Of a stretch of DNA of 64,000 nucleotides, positions 23,874-32,657 are shown piece by piece. Both the position numbers and the translations under genes were made by a program. Every line of letters begins with the position of its first letter. Position 1 is the first letter of the stretch. The notes below the pieces were generated by a model that was not told the origin of the DNA, searched no databases, and saw nothing but the letters and a program-made list of their open reading frames with translations. The DNA is from Phlyctochytrium arcticum. Its lineage: Eukaryota; Chytridiomycota; Chytridiomycetes; Chytridiales; Chytridiaceae. The stretch covers positions 1,302,001 through 1,366,000 of the forward strand of contig JAHLKI010000002.1 in the NCBI GenBank assembly GCA_025602905.1. The letters run 5' to 3'.

Positions 23874-23881
23874 TTAGAGAA

Positions 23882-24199
23882 TCAATCGGAATCTGGTTGA
23901 ATTTTGAATGTTCCAAGTTTTAAATCTTTATATCTCATATGACATGGATAACAACGAACACGATTTTTCATGTATGGAATGATAATTGTACAATCTGGAT
24001 TGTCCCTTGAGAAATCTTTACAAACACGACATCCTTCCGGTACAATTGGTGCACCTGCGGTGTCAAATTTGACTTCAAATGGCGTGGAATAGATAGGCAT
24101 TTGCGTATTAGATGGTATACTTAAAATAGTATCAAAATGTTTAAATATAGCATCAACCGCAAACTGTCTGCAGCGGTTTGTTGAAGCAGCCGCTTTCAT
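23882..24199 (-). CDS. zinc-ribbon-like small protein, 105 aa
   Basis: The protein (start MKAAASTNRCRQF) has CRVC and, 26 residues on, CYPC, a CxxC..CxxC spacing typical of a zinc ribbon, in the context EGCRVCKDFSRDNPD..NRVRCYPCHMRY. No enzymatic motif is visible. It converges on the small HTH gene with 8 bp between the stops. Its start codon lies inside the 52-bp duplicated sequence at 24186-24290, so the N-terminus may have been altered by that event. Confidence 0.5.
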   Translation of the reverse strand: MKAAASTNRCRQFAVDAIFKHFDTILSIPSNTQMPIYSTPFEVKFDTAGAPIVPEGCRVCKDFSRDNPDCTIIIPYMKNRVRCYPCHMRYKDLKLGTFKIQPDSD

Positions 24200-24290
24200 T
24201 GCAAGGCAAGATACATTTGCTCATTTTTTCGGGAAGAGCAGCCGCTTTCATTGCAAGGCAAGATACATTTGCTCATTTTTTCCGGGAAGT
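24186..24290. repeat. 52-bp tandem duplication over a gene start
   Basis: Two copies beginning GCAGCCGCTTTCATTGCAAG lie head to tail (24186 and 24238) and differ by a single C insertion. The duplication covers the ATG and first codons (MKAA) of the zinc-ribbon gene and part of the spacer to the next gene. Confidence 0.93.
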
Positions 24291-24385
24291 ACTTAAGGAT
24301 GTGGTTGTTGTGTTTTTTTGAACCAATTTGTGAACAATTTTTTCCAACACATAACCACTCCAACCATCTACATCCACCATCAAGT

Positions 24386-25291
24386 ATGTTTGGCAACACC
24401 GTCCCCACTCCTGTCGCCAAAAAATCCAACATGGTCCCCACTGCTACTCCTGTCGCCAAAAATTCCAACCCAGACATTACGAAGTTACTCGAGGCGATAT
24501 GTCCTGCTCCGTACAAGGCCATCATCCTTCCGACCGCCGCAATCTGGAGCACTTTTACCGCTAAAGCCGCGGTCAAAGACGGATTCCTATCATGCATCAA
24601 GACCAATGGGGTGCGGGTGCCTCCTCGTACGCCGTCTGCTACTCCTTCTCCTACTCCTTCAGAGGGGAACAGAATTCAAAACGGAGCACCAGTTTTGAAG
24701 CGAACGTTAGCCGATATTGACCTGGATGCAGAACTCGACGAGCATCTGGAACAACAGTCTGCATCCCAAAAAACCAAGCGGCAGGAGGCTGTTGACAAAT
24801 ACAAGACAGTCCGCATCTGTACCGAAAAGTTCACCAGGCACAAAGGATCTATTGCCATCCATCTTGAAATGATGGTCAGTCTTCTCAACAACTGCGGTAT
24901 TCAAGACGAAGAAGCTTTGAAAGTTCAACAAGATTGGGACAACGCGGCAAAACAACAGGTCAAACTATACAGGGCAATGCGGTATATAGCCTACCCCCAT
25001 TTGTACCCAAAGAACGGTTCAGCTCGATCCTGGCAGATATTGGTGGGAAAAGAATCAGTGGGCCCTATCGCTGTTCTTGCTCTTTACGAGGAAAACTATC
25101 TCATTTGCAACATGTCAGGTCACCAGCGGGATCTTCTAGTCGAGTGGATCGACAATTTCCGCAAAGAAAGCCCTGATGCCGCCATCTTCAAAATTGAGCG
25201 GACTTTCCTCAAACTTATTTTGGGAGTGAAACGCGGTATGACTCAAGAAACGGCGGAGTCACTTGTAAAGGATTTGGCCGCGGGTAAATAG
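24386..25291 (+). CDS. hypothetical protein, 301 aa, with BEN/repressor-like C-terminal half of unknown kind
   Basis: I take the start at 24386 (MFGNTVPTPVAKKSN) because upstream codons overlap the duplication and read as low-complexity sequence. The N-terminus has two PVAK(K/N)SN repeats, then LLEAICPAPYKAIILPTAAIWSTF, a Thr/Pro/Ser linker and an acidic helix (LADIDLDAELDEHLEQQ). The C-terminal 150 residues are helical, with ARSWQILVGKESVGPIAVLALYEENYLI and a final LKLILGVKRGMTQETAESLVKDL. I do not recognise a family; BEN-like is only an impression. Codons are noticeably more G/C-rich than those of the genes on either side, suggesting a different origin. Confidence 0.5.
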   Translation: MFGNTVPTPVAKKSNMVPTATPVAKNSNPDITKLLEAICPAPYKAIILPTAAIWSTFTAKAAVKDGFLSCIKTNGVRVPPRTPSATPSPTPSEGNRIQNGAPVLKRTLADIDLDAELDEHLEQQSASQKTKRQEAVDKYKTVRICTEKFTRHKGSIAIHLEMMVSLLNNCGIQDEEALKVQQDWDNAAKQQVKLYRAMRYIAYPHLYPKNGSARSWQILVGKESVGPIAVLALYEENYLICNMSGHQRDLLVEWIDNFRKESPDAAIFKIERTFLKLILGVKRGMTQETAESLVKDLAAGK

Positions 25292-25525
25292 AGAAAGTGA
25301 TGATATTTTAGCCGGTGTGTTGTTGGGATATTTAGTTAGCGACATTTTTGTTCTCATAGTTTTATCATACATTAGTATTTTTCAATACAGCATCATTCTC
25401 TTCATCGGTTTCTCATCATTCTTACATCATCTTACATCATATTATATCAATAAAACGTTTTATCGATAAAAATTTTATTGTTATAAAAGGAATAGTATAC
25501 TACACCGAACAAAATAGCTGGCAAC

Positions 25526-26518
25526 ATGTCTTTCATACAATTTCTCAACAATCACGCAAAGTCATACAAATATGACTGCAAGAGAGTCTCACAGTACGAA
25601 GAAAAAGGAATCTTCAACAAAGATATTTTTTTCGATATTGATGTTGTAAAAAACCGTATTCAAGAGGCACATGGTGGTAAATTAGGAAGCAAATCTCTTG
25701 CAGATTATCTTGGTTTGGTTTCTCGTGTTCTCAAGAGAACGCAGCTTCTTCAGTACTGGAACATACCTAGAGAAGAATTCAATACTCTCATGAAACGGTA
25801 TGACGTCTGTATCCACGAATTGCGAAGTTTGGCTCCTCGATATAATGGTGTTGCACAACCTAGCGACACCATAAATTATATCGAGGTTGTGGAGAAGATG
25901 TTGGCAAAGTACGAATCGATTGAATACGTATATGATAAACATGGACCAACTTTTGAACAAATCGACGAATTGCAAACAATTATAATCGGAATGTTCCCAG
26001 TATTATTTTTCAATGTTCGATCCAATTATTCGACTTTAAAAAACTTTTATCACGAGAATGTTTCTCGTTCAGCAGATAACATACTCATAGCAGACAACTG
26101 TTTCAATGTAACACTCCTCTGGAATTGTCGCAAGGCTGATAGAATTAGTTCCACCAAAAGAAAAAGAAACGAAGAGCAGCAAGATGATGACGTTGTTGAT
26201 ACAAAATCATTCATTCAAGCCATGGGCAGAGTCCCGTATGATTTAGTTCAAGGAGTTCATCCTGTTAAAATGGCGAGAATCTTGTCAAAGTTCTTCTGGA
26301 GATTCAGGAAGAATTCAGAGTACATTTTCGTCGATAAAGAGGGCAATCCTTTCAAGGAAGATTCGTTTCGCAAAAAGATAATTGAAGCATCGGGACACGG
26401 AATCGCTGAGCTAAGGCGGGCACAAATTACATACATTAGGAAAGAACACCTCAACAATGAAATGCGTGAATGGTTGGCTGCTCAATGTCAAAACGACCTC
26501 TACAATAGAGATGCTTAG
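25526..26518 (+). CDS. possible tyrosine-recombinase-like protein, 330 aa
   Basis: It starts MSFIQFLNNHAKSYKYDC. The last 60 residues, EDSFRKKIIEASGHGIAELRRAQITYIRKE then a helix MREWLAAQCQNDLYNRDA, resemble the C-terminal LR-x(n)-LA..Y part of tyrosine recombinases, with the final Tyr a candidate nucleophile. A middle NLS-like stretch (TKRKRNEE) is present. The first catalytic Arg and the HxxR box are not obvious, so the assignment is tentative; it could equally be an unrelated viral protein. It lies tail to tail with the retroviral-type integrase, 15 bp apart. Upstream is an A/T-rich spacer with TTTTATCGATAAAA. Confidence 0.4.
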   Translation: MSFIQFLNNHAKSYKYDCKRVSQYEEKGIFNKDIFFDIDVVKNRIQEAHGGKLGSKSLADYLGLVSRVLKRTQLLQYWNIPREEFNTLMKRYDVCIHELRSLAPRYNGVAQPSDTINYIEVVEKMLAKYESIEYVYDKHGPTFEQIDELQTIIIGMFPVLFFNVRSNYSTLKNFYHENVSRSADNILIADNCFNVTLLWNCRKADRISSTKRKRNEEQQDDDVVDTKSFIQAMGRVPYDLVQGVHPVKMARILSKFFWRFRKNSEYIFVDKEGNPFKEDSFRKKIIEASGHGIAELRRAQITYIRKEHLNNEMREWLAAQCQNDLYNRDA

Positions 26519-26533
26519 ATTGAAAATAGTATA

Positions 26534-27883
26534 TCATCTTTTCCCCTCCTCGTATTCTTTTACCAAATCCATAACATCTGTAAGATTTGTCAATGGTTCC
26601 CATGTATCATCGGAAGAATCATAGCCGAGCCAATGAACTTTATACTCTTTTTTTCTTTTCCTTATACGTTTGTCAACAATATAATCGACTTCATAAAATC
26701 CCGGTCGATTCACACGCAACGATGCCCCTCTCGTTAGAGGGGGTTCTTCTTCTTCCGTTTCTACATTTTGCTGTATAATATCATTTGGAACCTCAGCTGC
26801 TTCATCGTCTTCTTCGTCGTCAAATTGTTCCACATTTCGTTTCGCCTTTTGAACGGCAAGATTAGTTATATTGTCACTAATTTGGATCGGTGGAACCTGT
26901 AGTAGGGATGTTTTTGGATATCGTCCATACATTACTTGACCGTTTTTATTCGCGATTCTATAAGATGGTAGAAAATTAGCATCAGAAGATGCAAGTCTTT
27001 GAACAACAGTATAAATTTCTTTATCCCAGAAACCCTTTAACCCCGGTTTTTGTATAGCACCTTTGATAACCCTTTTTCTCCTAACTTTTTGTCCAAGAAA
27101 CAATGGTTTACCTATTTGATGTACTTTATATCTAGATGAAATAGTTTTCTCGATTTTTTCTTTGGCAGATGCGAGTGTTTCTGCATTTCCTTTTTCCATT
27201 TGATTCGGTGAATATCCAGTTGCTGTTGACTTAACCGAATTGATATTATCAACTACAATTTGAAGATTAATAACCCATTTTTTGTCTCCATTGGCCTCCA
27301 TAATCTGATATAATTGACGCTTTATATCGCCTCCTCGTCTTTCAACAAAAGCATTACTTTGGGGTCTATATGTTTGTGAATAAAAATGTTTGATTCCACG
27401 GTCTTCGAGTTCTTTTGTAAAAAGTTTTTGAAAATGTCCACCATTATCGGTTTGGATTGATGAGATTTTTTTCCCATCTCGTCTAGCTTTTTCTAGACAT
27501 TTGACCAATGCGGTGGTGACCTGCTCTTCCGATTCCCCCCGTATCGGTTGGGCATACCCCTTTTTAGTAAATCCGTCAATCATATGAAAAAATGCAGTAA
27601 ATCCTCGATCTGAATATGTTCGCATAATAACCAAATCTCCCTGACAATATCCAGGTTTCGTGATTTGAAGGGGTGCAATACTGGACTGTTTTGGAGGTTT
27701 TTTATGAGTCTGCCATTCGGGTTTGTACTTTAGAAATTCATTCAAAACTGACCTCTGACTTCCCTTGAAGCCTGGAAACACCTGTCGCGTTTTTTCCCAG
27801 AGCGAATCTCTGCCAGTCTTGAACGTTTTGTAAACACTTTCCAGTTGCTGTTTCTCTATATCGGTAAGTTCTCGCCACGACAT
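26534..27883 (-). CDS. retrovirus-type (Polinton/adintovirus-like) integrase with chromodomain, 449 aa
   Basis: It starts MSWRELTDIEKQQLE. The rve core has all three acidic residues: Asp in CQGDLVIM, Asp in SIQTDNGGHF and Glu in NAFVERRGGDIKR. The arrangement differs from LTR-retrotransposon integrases in lacking the neighbouring RT/RNase H and the H-H-C-C finger. A basic SH3-like region follows, then an acidic linker, and a C-terminal chromodomain (EVDYIVDKRIRKRKKEYKVHWLGY..DDTWEP). The frame is intact over its full length. Integrases of this type insert Polintons and related viruses and leave 5-6-bp duplications, which fits the 5-bp GTGCC flanking the whole segment. The chromodomain suggests targeting to heterochromatin. 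Confidence 0.93.
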   Translation of the reverse strand: MSWRELTDIEKQQLESVYKTFKTGRDSLWEKTRQVFPGFKGSQRSVLNEFLKYKPEWQTHKKPPKQSSIAPLQITKPGYCQGDLVIMRTYSDRGFTAFFHMIDGFTKKGYAQPIRGESEEQVTTALVKCLEKARRDGKKISSIQTDNGGHFQKLFTKELEDRGIKHFYSQTYRPQSNAFVERRGGDIKRQLYQIMEANGDKKWVINLQIVVDNINSVKSTATGYSPNQMEKGNAETLASAKEKIEKTISSRYKVHQIGKPLFLGQKVRRKRVIKGAIQKPGLKGFWDKEIYTVVQRLASSDANFLPSYRIANKNGQVMYGRYPKTSLLQVPPIQISDNITNLAVQKAKRNVEQFDDEEDDEAAEVPNDIIQQNVETEEEEPPLTRGASLRVNRPGFYEVDYIVDKRIRKRKKEYKVHWLGYDSSDDTWEPLTNLTDVMDLVKEYEEGKR

Positions 27884-27942
27884 TATTGTGAAGGTATATT
27901 ACCATACAGACTATGTAATTATTCTACCTGGGAGTCTTTTCT

Positions 27943-28029
27943 AGACGCGACACACACATATAAATTAAAAAATTCTTATCAAATAACAAAATAATTGATG
28001 CAATATTGGATACAACCGTATAAACAATA
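27943..28029 (+). promoter_or_regulatory. upstream region of the first paralogue, TATA-like
   Basis: AGACGCGACACACACATATAAATTAAA is followed by CTTATCAAATAACAAAATAA and the start codon region. Nearly the same block stands before the second paralogue at 28462-28510 (CGACACACTTATAAATTAAA). The conserved TATAAATTAAA about 50-65 bp before each ATG is a plausible viral-type promoter. A short extra duplication here repeats GATATTGGATACAACCGTAT. Confidence 0.45.
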
Positions 28030-28485
28030 ATGGATGCGATATTGGATACAACCGTATTAAAAAAAATGCTAGGAATGTTATGCGATATGTCTCCTGAGCA
28101 CCATATGGAATGTTTGGAATTACTTACGAGAGACAAGTGGGACAATGCCTATATACAACATTTTACCGATTTTGTTGATTTTCTTGCAGAATGTGATAAG
28201 AAACAAATTAAGTGCTCCGTCGTGGCTGAATATTTAGGTTTAATTGATGATAACAGCGCAATAGAAATAATACTAGCAATGTTAGACGATATGTCTCATG
28301 AGGACCATATGATATATTTGGAAAAACTTGAGGAATTAGAGGAACACAAGCCGGAAAAAGGGGACAATGTCCTTTTAGGATATATAACCGATTATATTAA
28401 TTATCTTGCAGAATGTGATAGGAAAAAGCTTCCTCGGGGAAGTCTTTTTTCGGAACTGATGAGACGCGACACACTTATAAATTAA
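28030..28485 (+). CDS. repeat-containing paralogue 1, 151 aa
   Basis: The protein has two internal repeats of about 70 residues. Each contains L.DMS.EHHM(E/I).LE.L (first at MLCDMSPEHHMECLELL, second at MLDDMSHEDHMIYLEKL), then a D..I..(Y/F)..F segment closed by (F/N)(F/Y)LAECD(K/R)K. It is predicted mainly helical and acidic, with no signal peptide. I recognise no family. It is followed after 25 bp by a homologue, so the pair arose by tandem duplication of about 519 bp including the promoter. Its place next to the integrase and before structural-type genes suggests a viral accessory function. Confidence 0.6.
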   Translation: MDAILDTTVLKKMLGMLCDMSPEHHMECLELLTRDKWDNAYIQHFTDFVDFLAECDKKQIKCSVVAEYLGLIDDNSAIEIILAMLDDMSHEDHMIYLEKLEELEEHKPEKGDNVLLGYITDYINYLAECDRKKLPRGSLFSELMRRDTLIN

Positions 28486-28510
28486 AACATTCTTATCAAA
28501 TAACAAAATA

Positions 28511-28936
28511 ATGGATGCGATATTGAATAAAATCGTAATAAAAAGAACGGTAGGAATATTAGGGGATATGACGCATGAGCACCATATGGAATTTTTGGAA
28601 AAACTAAAGAAAAATAATTGGGACAATACCTATATACAACATTTTACCCAATATGTTCATTTTCTTTCAGAATGTGATCGGAAAAACATTAAGCGTTCCG
28701 TCATCGCGAAACGTTTACGTTCATATGATGACGAAAACGCAATAGAAAAAATACTAACATTGCTAGAAGATATGTCTCACGAGGACCGTATGAGATATTT
28801 GGAAACACTTGAGGAAAAATTTACGGAGGAATACAAGCCGGGAAAAGAGGACAATGACCTTTTAGAATTTATAGCCGATTATATTAATTATCTTGCAGAA
28901 TGCGATAGGAAAAACCTGGCTCACTCCAACTCATAG
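28511..28936 (+). CDS. repeat-containing paralogue 2, 141 aa
   Basis: It has the same two-repeat architecture as its neighbour (GILGDMTHEHHMEFLEKL and TLLEDMSHEDRMRYLETLEE, each ending in LSECDRK or LAECDRK). The copies differ at many amino-acid positions but keep both frames open and the same motif positions, so both look as if they were maintained. Its C-terminus is shorter and lacks the RGSLFSELMRRD tail of the first copy. Confidence 0.6.
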   Translation: MDAILNKIVIKRTVGILGDMTHEHHMEFLEKLKKNNWDNTYIQHFTQYVHFLSECDRKNIKRSVIAKRLRSYDDENAIEKILTLLEDMSHEDRMRYLETLEEKFTEEYKPGKEDNDLLEFIADYINYLAECDRKNLAHSNS

Positions 28937-29126
28937 CCTTTATTATATTTTCTCCACTTTTTGGGGAACGTTTTTTACAAAGTGAAACCTCATTTTTAAA
29001 TGATGTGGTGTTTTATTGATAAAACATATTTTGAATTCTATCGATAAAAATAACATTTTCGGAACATATGTTCAAATTGTGTTGTTAAATTTTGTATCCA
29101 TTCACTCCATTATCTAGCAAATTCTT
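28937..29126. other. A/T-rich spacer with TATCGATAAAA motif
   Basis: Between converging genes, TTTTATTGATAAAACA (about 29010) and TCTATCGATAAAAATAAC (about 29040) repeat a motif seen also at about 20476 and 25455, each time in a spacer of the virus-like block. It could be a shared transcription end or control signal. Confidence 0.35.
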
Positions 29127-29576
29127 TCAGATGACTGAAACGGTGGGGCCAATTGCAAGCGTAACATTTTCGCTATAAGTTGTTAACAATCTAACCTTTT
29201 GACTCGGTGGTGGCGACGCATGGGTAGTGTGAATCTTAAACAAAGCATCTGTACCTGAAAATGATAAAGCAGCATTGGAATTTTCATCTTTACTCTGGAA
29301 GTTCCAAGAGAAACTAAATTGTTTTGTATCATAATCAGCGAAACTCATATCCATATCGCCCAACATGTCAAAGTCGTTACCTGATAATTGCGACAATAGT
29401 AAAGTTTGATTGTCGTTCGGACCGTGTGAAAATCCTGTGATTCCGCTCGGGATATGTAGTTGTCCGAGTTGCATTTTCCACTCTCTAAGATTTTGCGAAG
29501 AGTAAGATAGAGCTTTATCCTTTGTAGAATCCGCAAGCACATCATCGTCTACGAAACAAGCATCGAAACCAACCAA
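29127..29576 (-). CDS. hypothetical virion-like protein fragment, 149 aa
   Basis: The frame (from MVGFDACFVDDDVLAD) is rich in Ser/Asn/Phe and beta-prone: QLHIPSGITGFSHGPNDNQTLLLSQ, KQFSFSWNFQSKDENSNAALSFSGTDALFKI, and an ending VRLLTTYSENVTLAIGPTVSVI. This composition suits a beta-rich virion protein. The C-terminal tail recalls capsid C-termini in which a final strand follows VRL-x-Y, but I cannot assign it. The true start is uncertain: the divergent plus-strand frame overlaps its 5' end, so a deletion may have removed the N-terminal part. Confidence 0.4.
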   Translation of the reverse strand: MVGFDACFVDDDVLADSTKDKALSYSSQNLREWKMQLGQLHIPSGITGFSHGPNDNQTLLLSQLSGNDFDMLGDMDMSFADYDTKQFSFSWNFQSKDENSNAALSFSGTDALFKIHTTHASPPPSQKVRLLTTYSENVTLAIGPTVSVI

Positions 29577-30202
29577 CGAGCGGAGAACTCCAAAAAAGAA
29601 ACAGGTCGTATTAGAAAATCAACTTCGTAGTGAAGTAGTCCCAACAAATCCACAATTTTATCCAAGTGAACCTGGTGTTATCCGAAACGCTTCATCGAAT
29701 TCAAATAGATTTCAACCATATGAAGGGTTTAAACCGGTGGTTAAGCAACGTCCCAAGGTTGAAATTCCTCCCCAACTCCCGCCTCCTGTGAATCGACGCC
29801 GACCAAGAAATGATGAAGGTAATGACACACAACCTTTAAAAAGACCTAGAATTGATGAAGGCATTCAATATCTTTCTCCTAATGGTCAAACACTCGAAAC
29901 TGTCGAGAGATATTCGTCAACGGAGAGAACAACGACAGACGCGGAGAGTAAATTATGACCCACCCGTTGCCTCGCTTCCATATATAGAAGGTGATGAAAA
30001 CGGAACAGATTTCACTCCACGAGGACCCCAACTCCGTCCACTTGCGGCACTACAAGGAAAAAAGACTGCCGATTATACAGCCCCACGCTCCGTTCCATTA
30101 GTTTTTGAAAGTAATGAACCAACCGTTTCAATTCGAGAACGACGGAGAGCAGTGGATGAACCAGTTGCTACTCGTCCCAAAAAAAAGGCTCGTCTCCGTT
30201 AA
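29506..30202 (+). pseudogene. basic proline-rich protein, frameshifted
   Basis: One frame is open from 29506 without an ATG (NERRTPKKKQVV, PPQLPPPVNRRRPRNDEG, PLKRPRIDEGIQYLSPNGQTLE) and stops at 29958. The next frame continues the same character to 30202 (RRVNYDPPVASLPYIEGDENG, SIRERRRAVDEPVATRPKKKARLR). Together they look like one basic, Pro/Arg-rich protein with a C-terminal nuclear-localisation-like end, broken by a frame change near 29900. Position before the fibre-like gene suggests a virion core or minor capsid role; no family is recognised. Confidence 0.45.
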
Positions 30203-30265
30203 ATCACGCCCGGATTATTGGAAAAGAATTTGCTCGAATATGTTAAAGTAATTATTTTAACAAAT

Positions 30266-32134
30266 ATGAGTGGTATCAATTCACGAAACTCAACAGGATT
30301 ACGCTTATTATCAGATGCCAATTTGGAAAACCCTTATATTACGGGCAACATTACCGGTTTTTCGGGTAATAACGAAATAACAGGCTTCAAATCGGCTGAA
30401 ATAGACAAAATTAGTAACGAAAATGGAGCATTGGAGGTTAACAAAGTAAGCTCAACCGAACCCTTGTCCACCAATCTTGTAGACGGTGAAGCAAATCTTT
30501 CATTATCGATAGATGAGACACGTCTTCAGGTTTCTCCGGAAGGGAATCTGACAGCGGTTGATGTAAATGTGGATTCTCCGCTCCAATATTCGACTGAACA
30601 ACACTTGGTCTCTTTGAATTATGACAATACATGTTTATTTATTAACTAAGAAGAAAAATTATCAATAATTGAAAAACCACCAAAAGTTGATTCTCCCCTT
30701 TTCATAAATGACGATGGCGAAGTTGAATTGCGTTACTCCAGTCATTTTCAAGACAATGAGGGAGGATTCGAAGACGGTACTCTTTTCGAAAAGGGTCTCG
30801 AATTAAAAATTGCACCCCCATTCGAGTTCAACAGTTTTAATTCGCATAAATTATCTCTTAAATACGACAGTGATACACTTGATATTGATAATGGAGAGCT
30901 TACAGTCAAAGATAGAAATTATGAACACCCCCTTTATCGAGATGATGATACCATCGGCGTTCAATTGAAACCTCCTCTCGGTGTGAGTGAAAACGGTCTC
31001 ACGCTTTTCACTACAAATCCATTTGATGTAAATGATGATGGCCATCTCATGTTGAAAATCGGTTCCAATTTAAAGATTAGAGACGGAGAGTTAAATGCAA
31101 AAGATGTTGACAGTCTTTTAAAAGGAGCTGGAGCGATTAGTGTCTATCGCGACCCTCTTGAAAGTCTCGAGGGAGCGATAGTAAAACTTGATGTAGACCA
31201 TGAAAATTTTCAACAAACTGGGACCAAGTTGTCATTTCGCTCGACAGGGCTCGGGCAGATACCTTTTGATAATGGTATTGCTGGTTTAAATCGTACATCT
31301 GATTTTACCTTTAGTGAAACATTAAATGAACCTCATGTCCCACACGTAATTCTATCGCAGAATTTCACACCAGATAGTGATGAAGCAGTCACAACTTCAT
31401 ATGTTGACCAATTATACCAAGCGGGGTCTGGAGTTGATATATCAGCAAAGGTAAATTCTCGTCGCGAAATATCTATTCGTACAGATGCTTCTTTATCGAT
31501 TGACATAAATAACAATTTATCAGTCAATCCATCCGCATTCATCAATAACCAATCTATTCGAGTAAATAGTGAAGGGAAACTCACCAGCGGGTTACTATTT
31601 CAATCTATGGATAGTCTAGGCATTCGAAATGGTAATGAAGTGTTTTTAGATTTGCATACACAGGGAAACTTAGATTTTGATGGTGAAGTTCTAACGGATA
31701 CTCGAACATTCGGAAACGGCTTGCACGAGAATAGCAGCCACGAAGTGGAGTTGGACTTGACTGTTTCGGGTGCATTAGAAATGAATTCTACAAAGACAAA
31801 CATCACCGAGAATTTGACCGCCAACAATGGAGTCACAAGAGAGGGAAACAATTTTCGCGGAGCCTATGTGGCTGGTAACAATATTAGCATCACCGGGGCA
31901 ACCATTTCGTGTACTTATCAACCGGACGAACCTGAAATAGAGGAACCACTTGTAGGGGGAACGGGGATCACAGTTGTCGGCAGGACAATATCAAACACAA
32001 TGACCTTGACTGCCGGAACAGGGGTCATTTTGGTCGGCTCTCCGGGACTTGGGTACACTATCTCATCCATCAGCGAGAGTTCTCTCATAGAAATTATGGT
32101 GAAGGGAAAAAAGACTGCGTCAACATCTGATTAA
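30266..32134 (+). pseudogene. adenovirus-fibre-like shaft protein with one internal stop
   Basis: From MSGINSRNSTGLRLL (30266) to 32134 there are 622 sense codons interrupted only by TAA at 30647-30649. The protein is a long series of 15-20-residue units with alternating hydrophobics and a Gly/Pro or Asn-Gly turn, for example PLGVSENGLTLFTTNPFDVN, DDGHLMLKIGSNLKIRDGEL and SLSIDINNNLSVNPSAF. That is the pattern of the triple-beta-spiral shaft of adenovirus fibres and some phage tail fibres. The C-terminal 90 residues (GGTGITVVGRTISNTMTLTAGTGVILVGSPGLGY) are Gly/Thr-rich and could form a head or a tip. The role would be host attachment. It is unusually long, and nothing similar is expected in a host chromosome outside a viral insertion. 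Confidence 0.75.
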
Positions 32135-32657
32135 AGCGGCGTATCCTTCCATTCACTTTGTATGCCACATACCTTGCTTAACTTCACATCCGTCCCTTTA
32201 TACAATCCTTATCTAGATCTGGTATTCTGCTTCTTGTCACATATGTATATGCTAACTCACTGCAACTGTATGTATGTGTATCGCATCGATTATTCCGACA
32301 ACAATTTCTGGGGGCGCAGCAGACTTAAGCTCATAATCATGCAAGAAACGATTCTCCTACTCCTACAGAATCGCATCCCGTTGCGAACTCCTTGATACGA
32401 CGTTTTCTGGTAAAAATAGCACCCTCAAACGTTTGCGAAATTCCAGCTGACAAAATCTCCGTCAAACTTGCAAAAATGAGCGACGCGGTCGCAATCGCGA
32501 AGCCACGTCAGAACAAAAACGCGTTTTTAATTAGAGAGCCGGTGACCACCCTTAAATCGGATAGATCCACAGTCACTTGGGGGGCTTGTACATTAGGGTC
32601 CGAACGGGATCCGAATCGCGCGTTGCGCGCCGGGGGCACTTCGACCGCGACAACACG
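32135..32657. other. spacer between the fibre-like gene and the multi-exon gene
   Basis: No gene is supported. Base composition rises from A/T-rich to mixed around 32400-32600, which may mark the right edge of the virus-like block and the start of a different DNA source. Confidence 0.3.
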
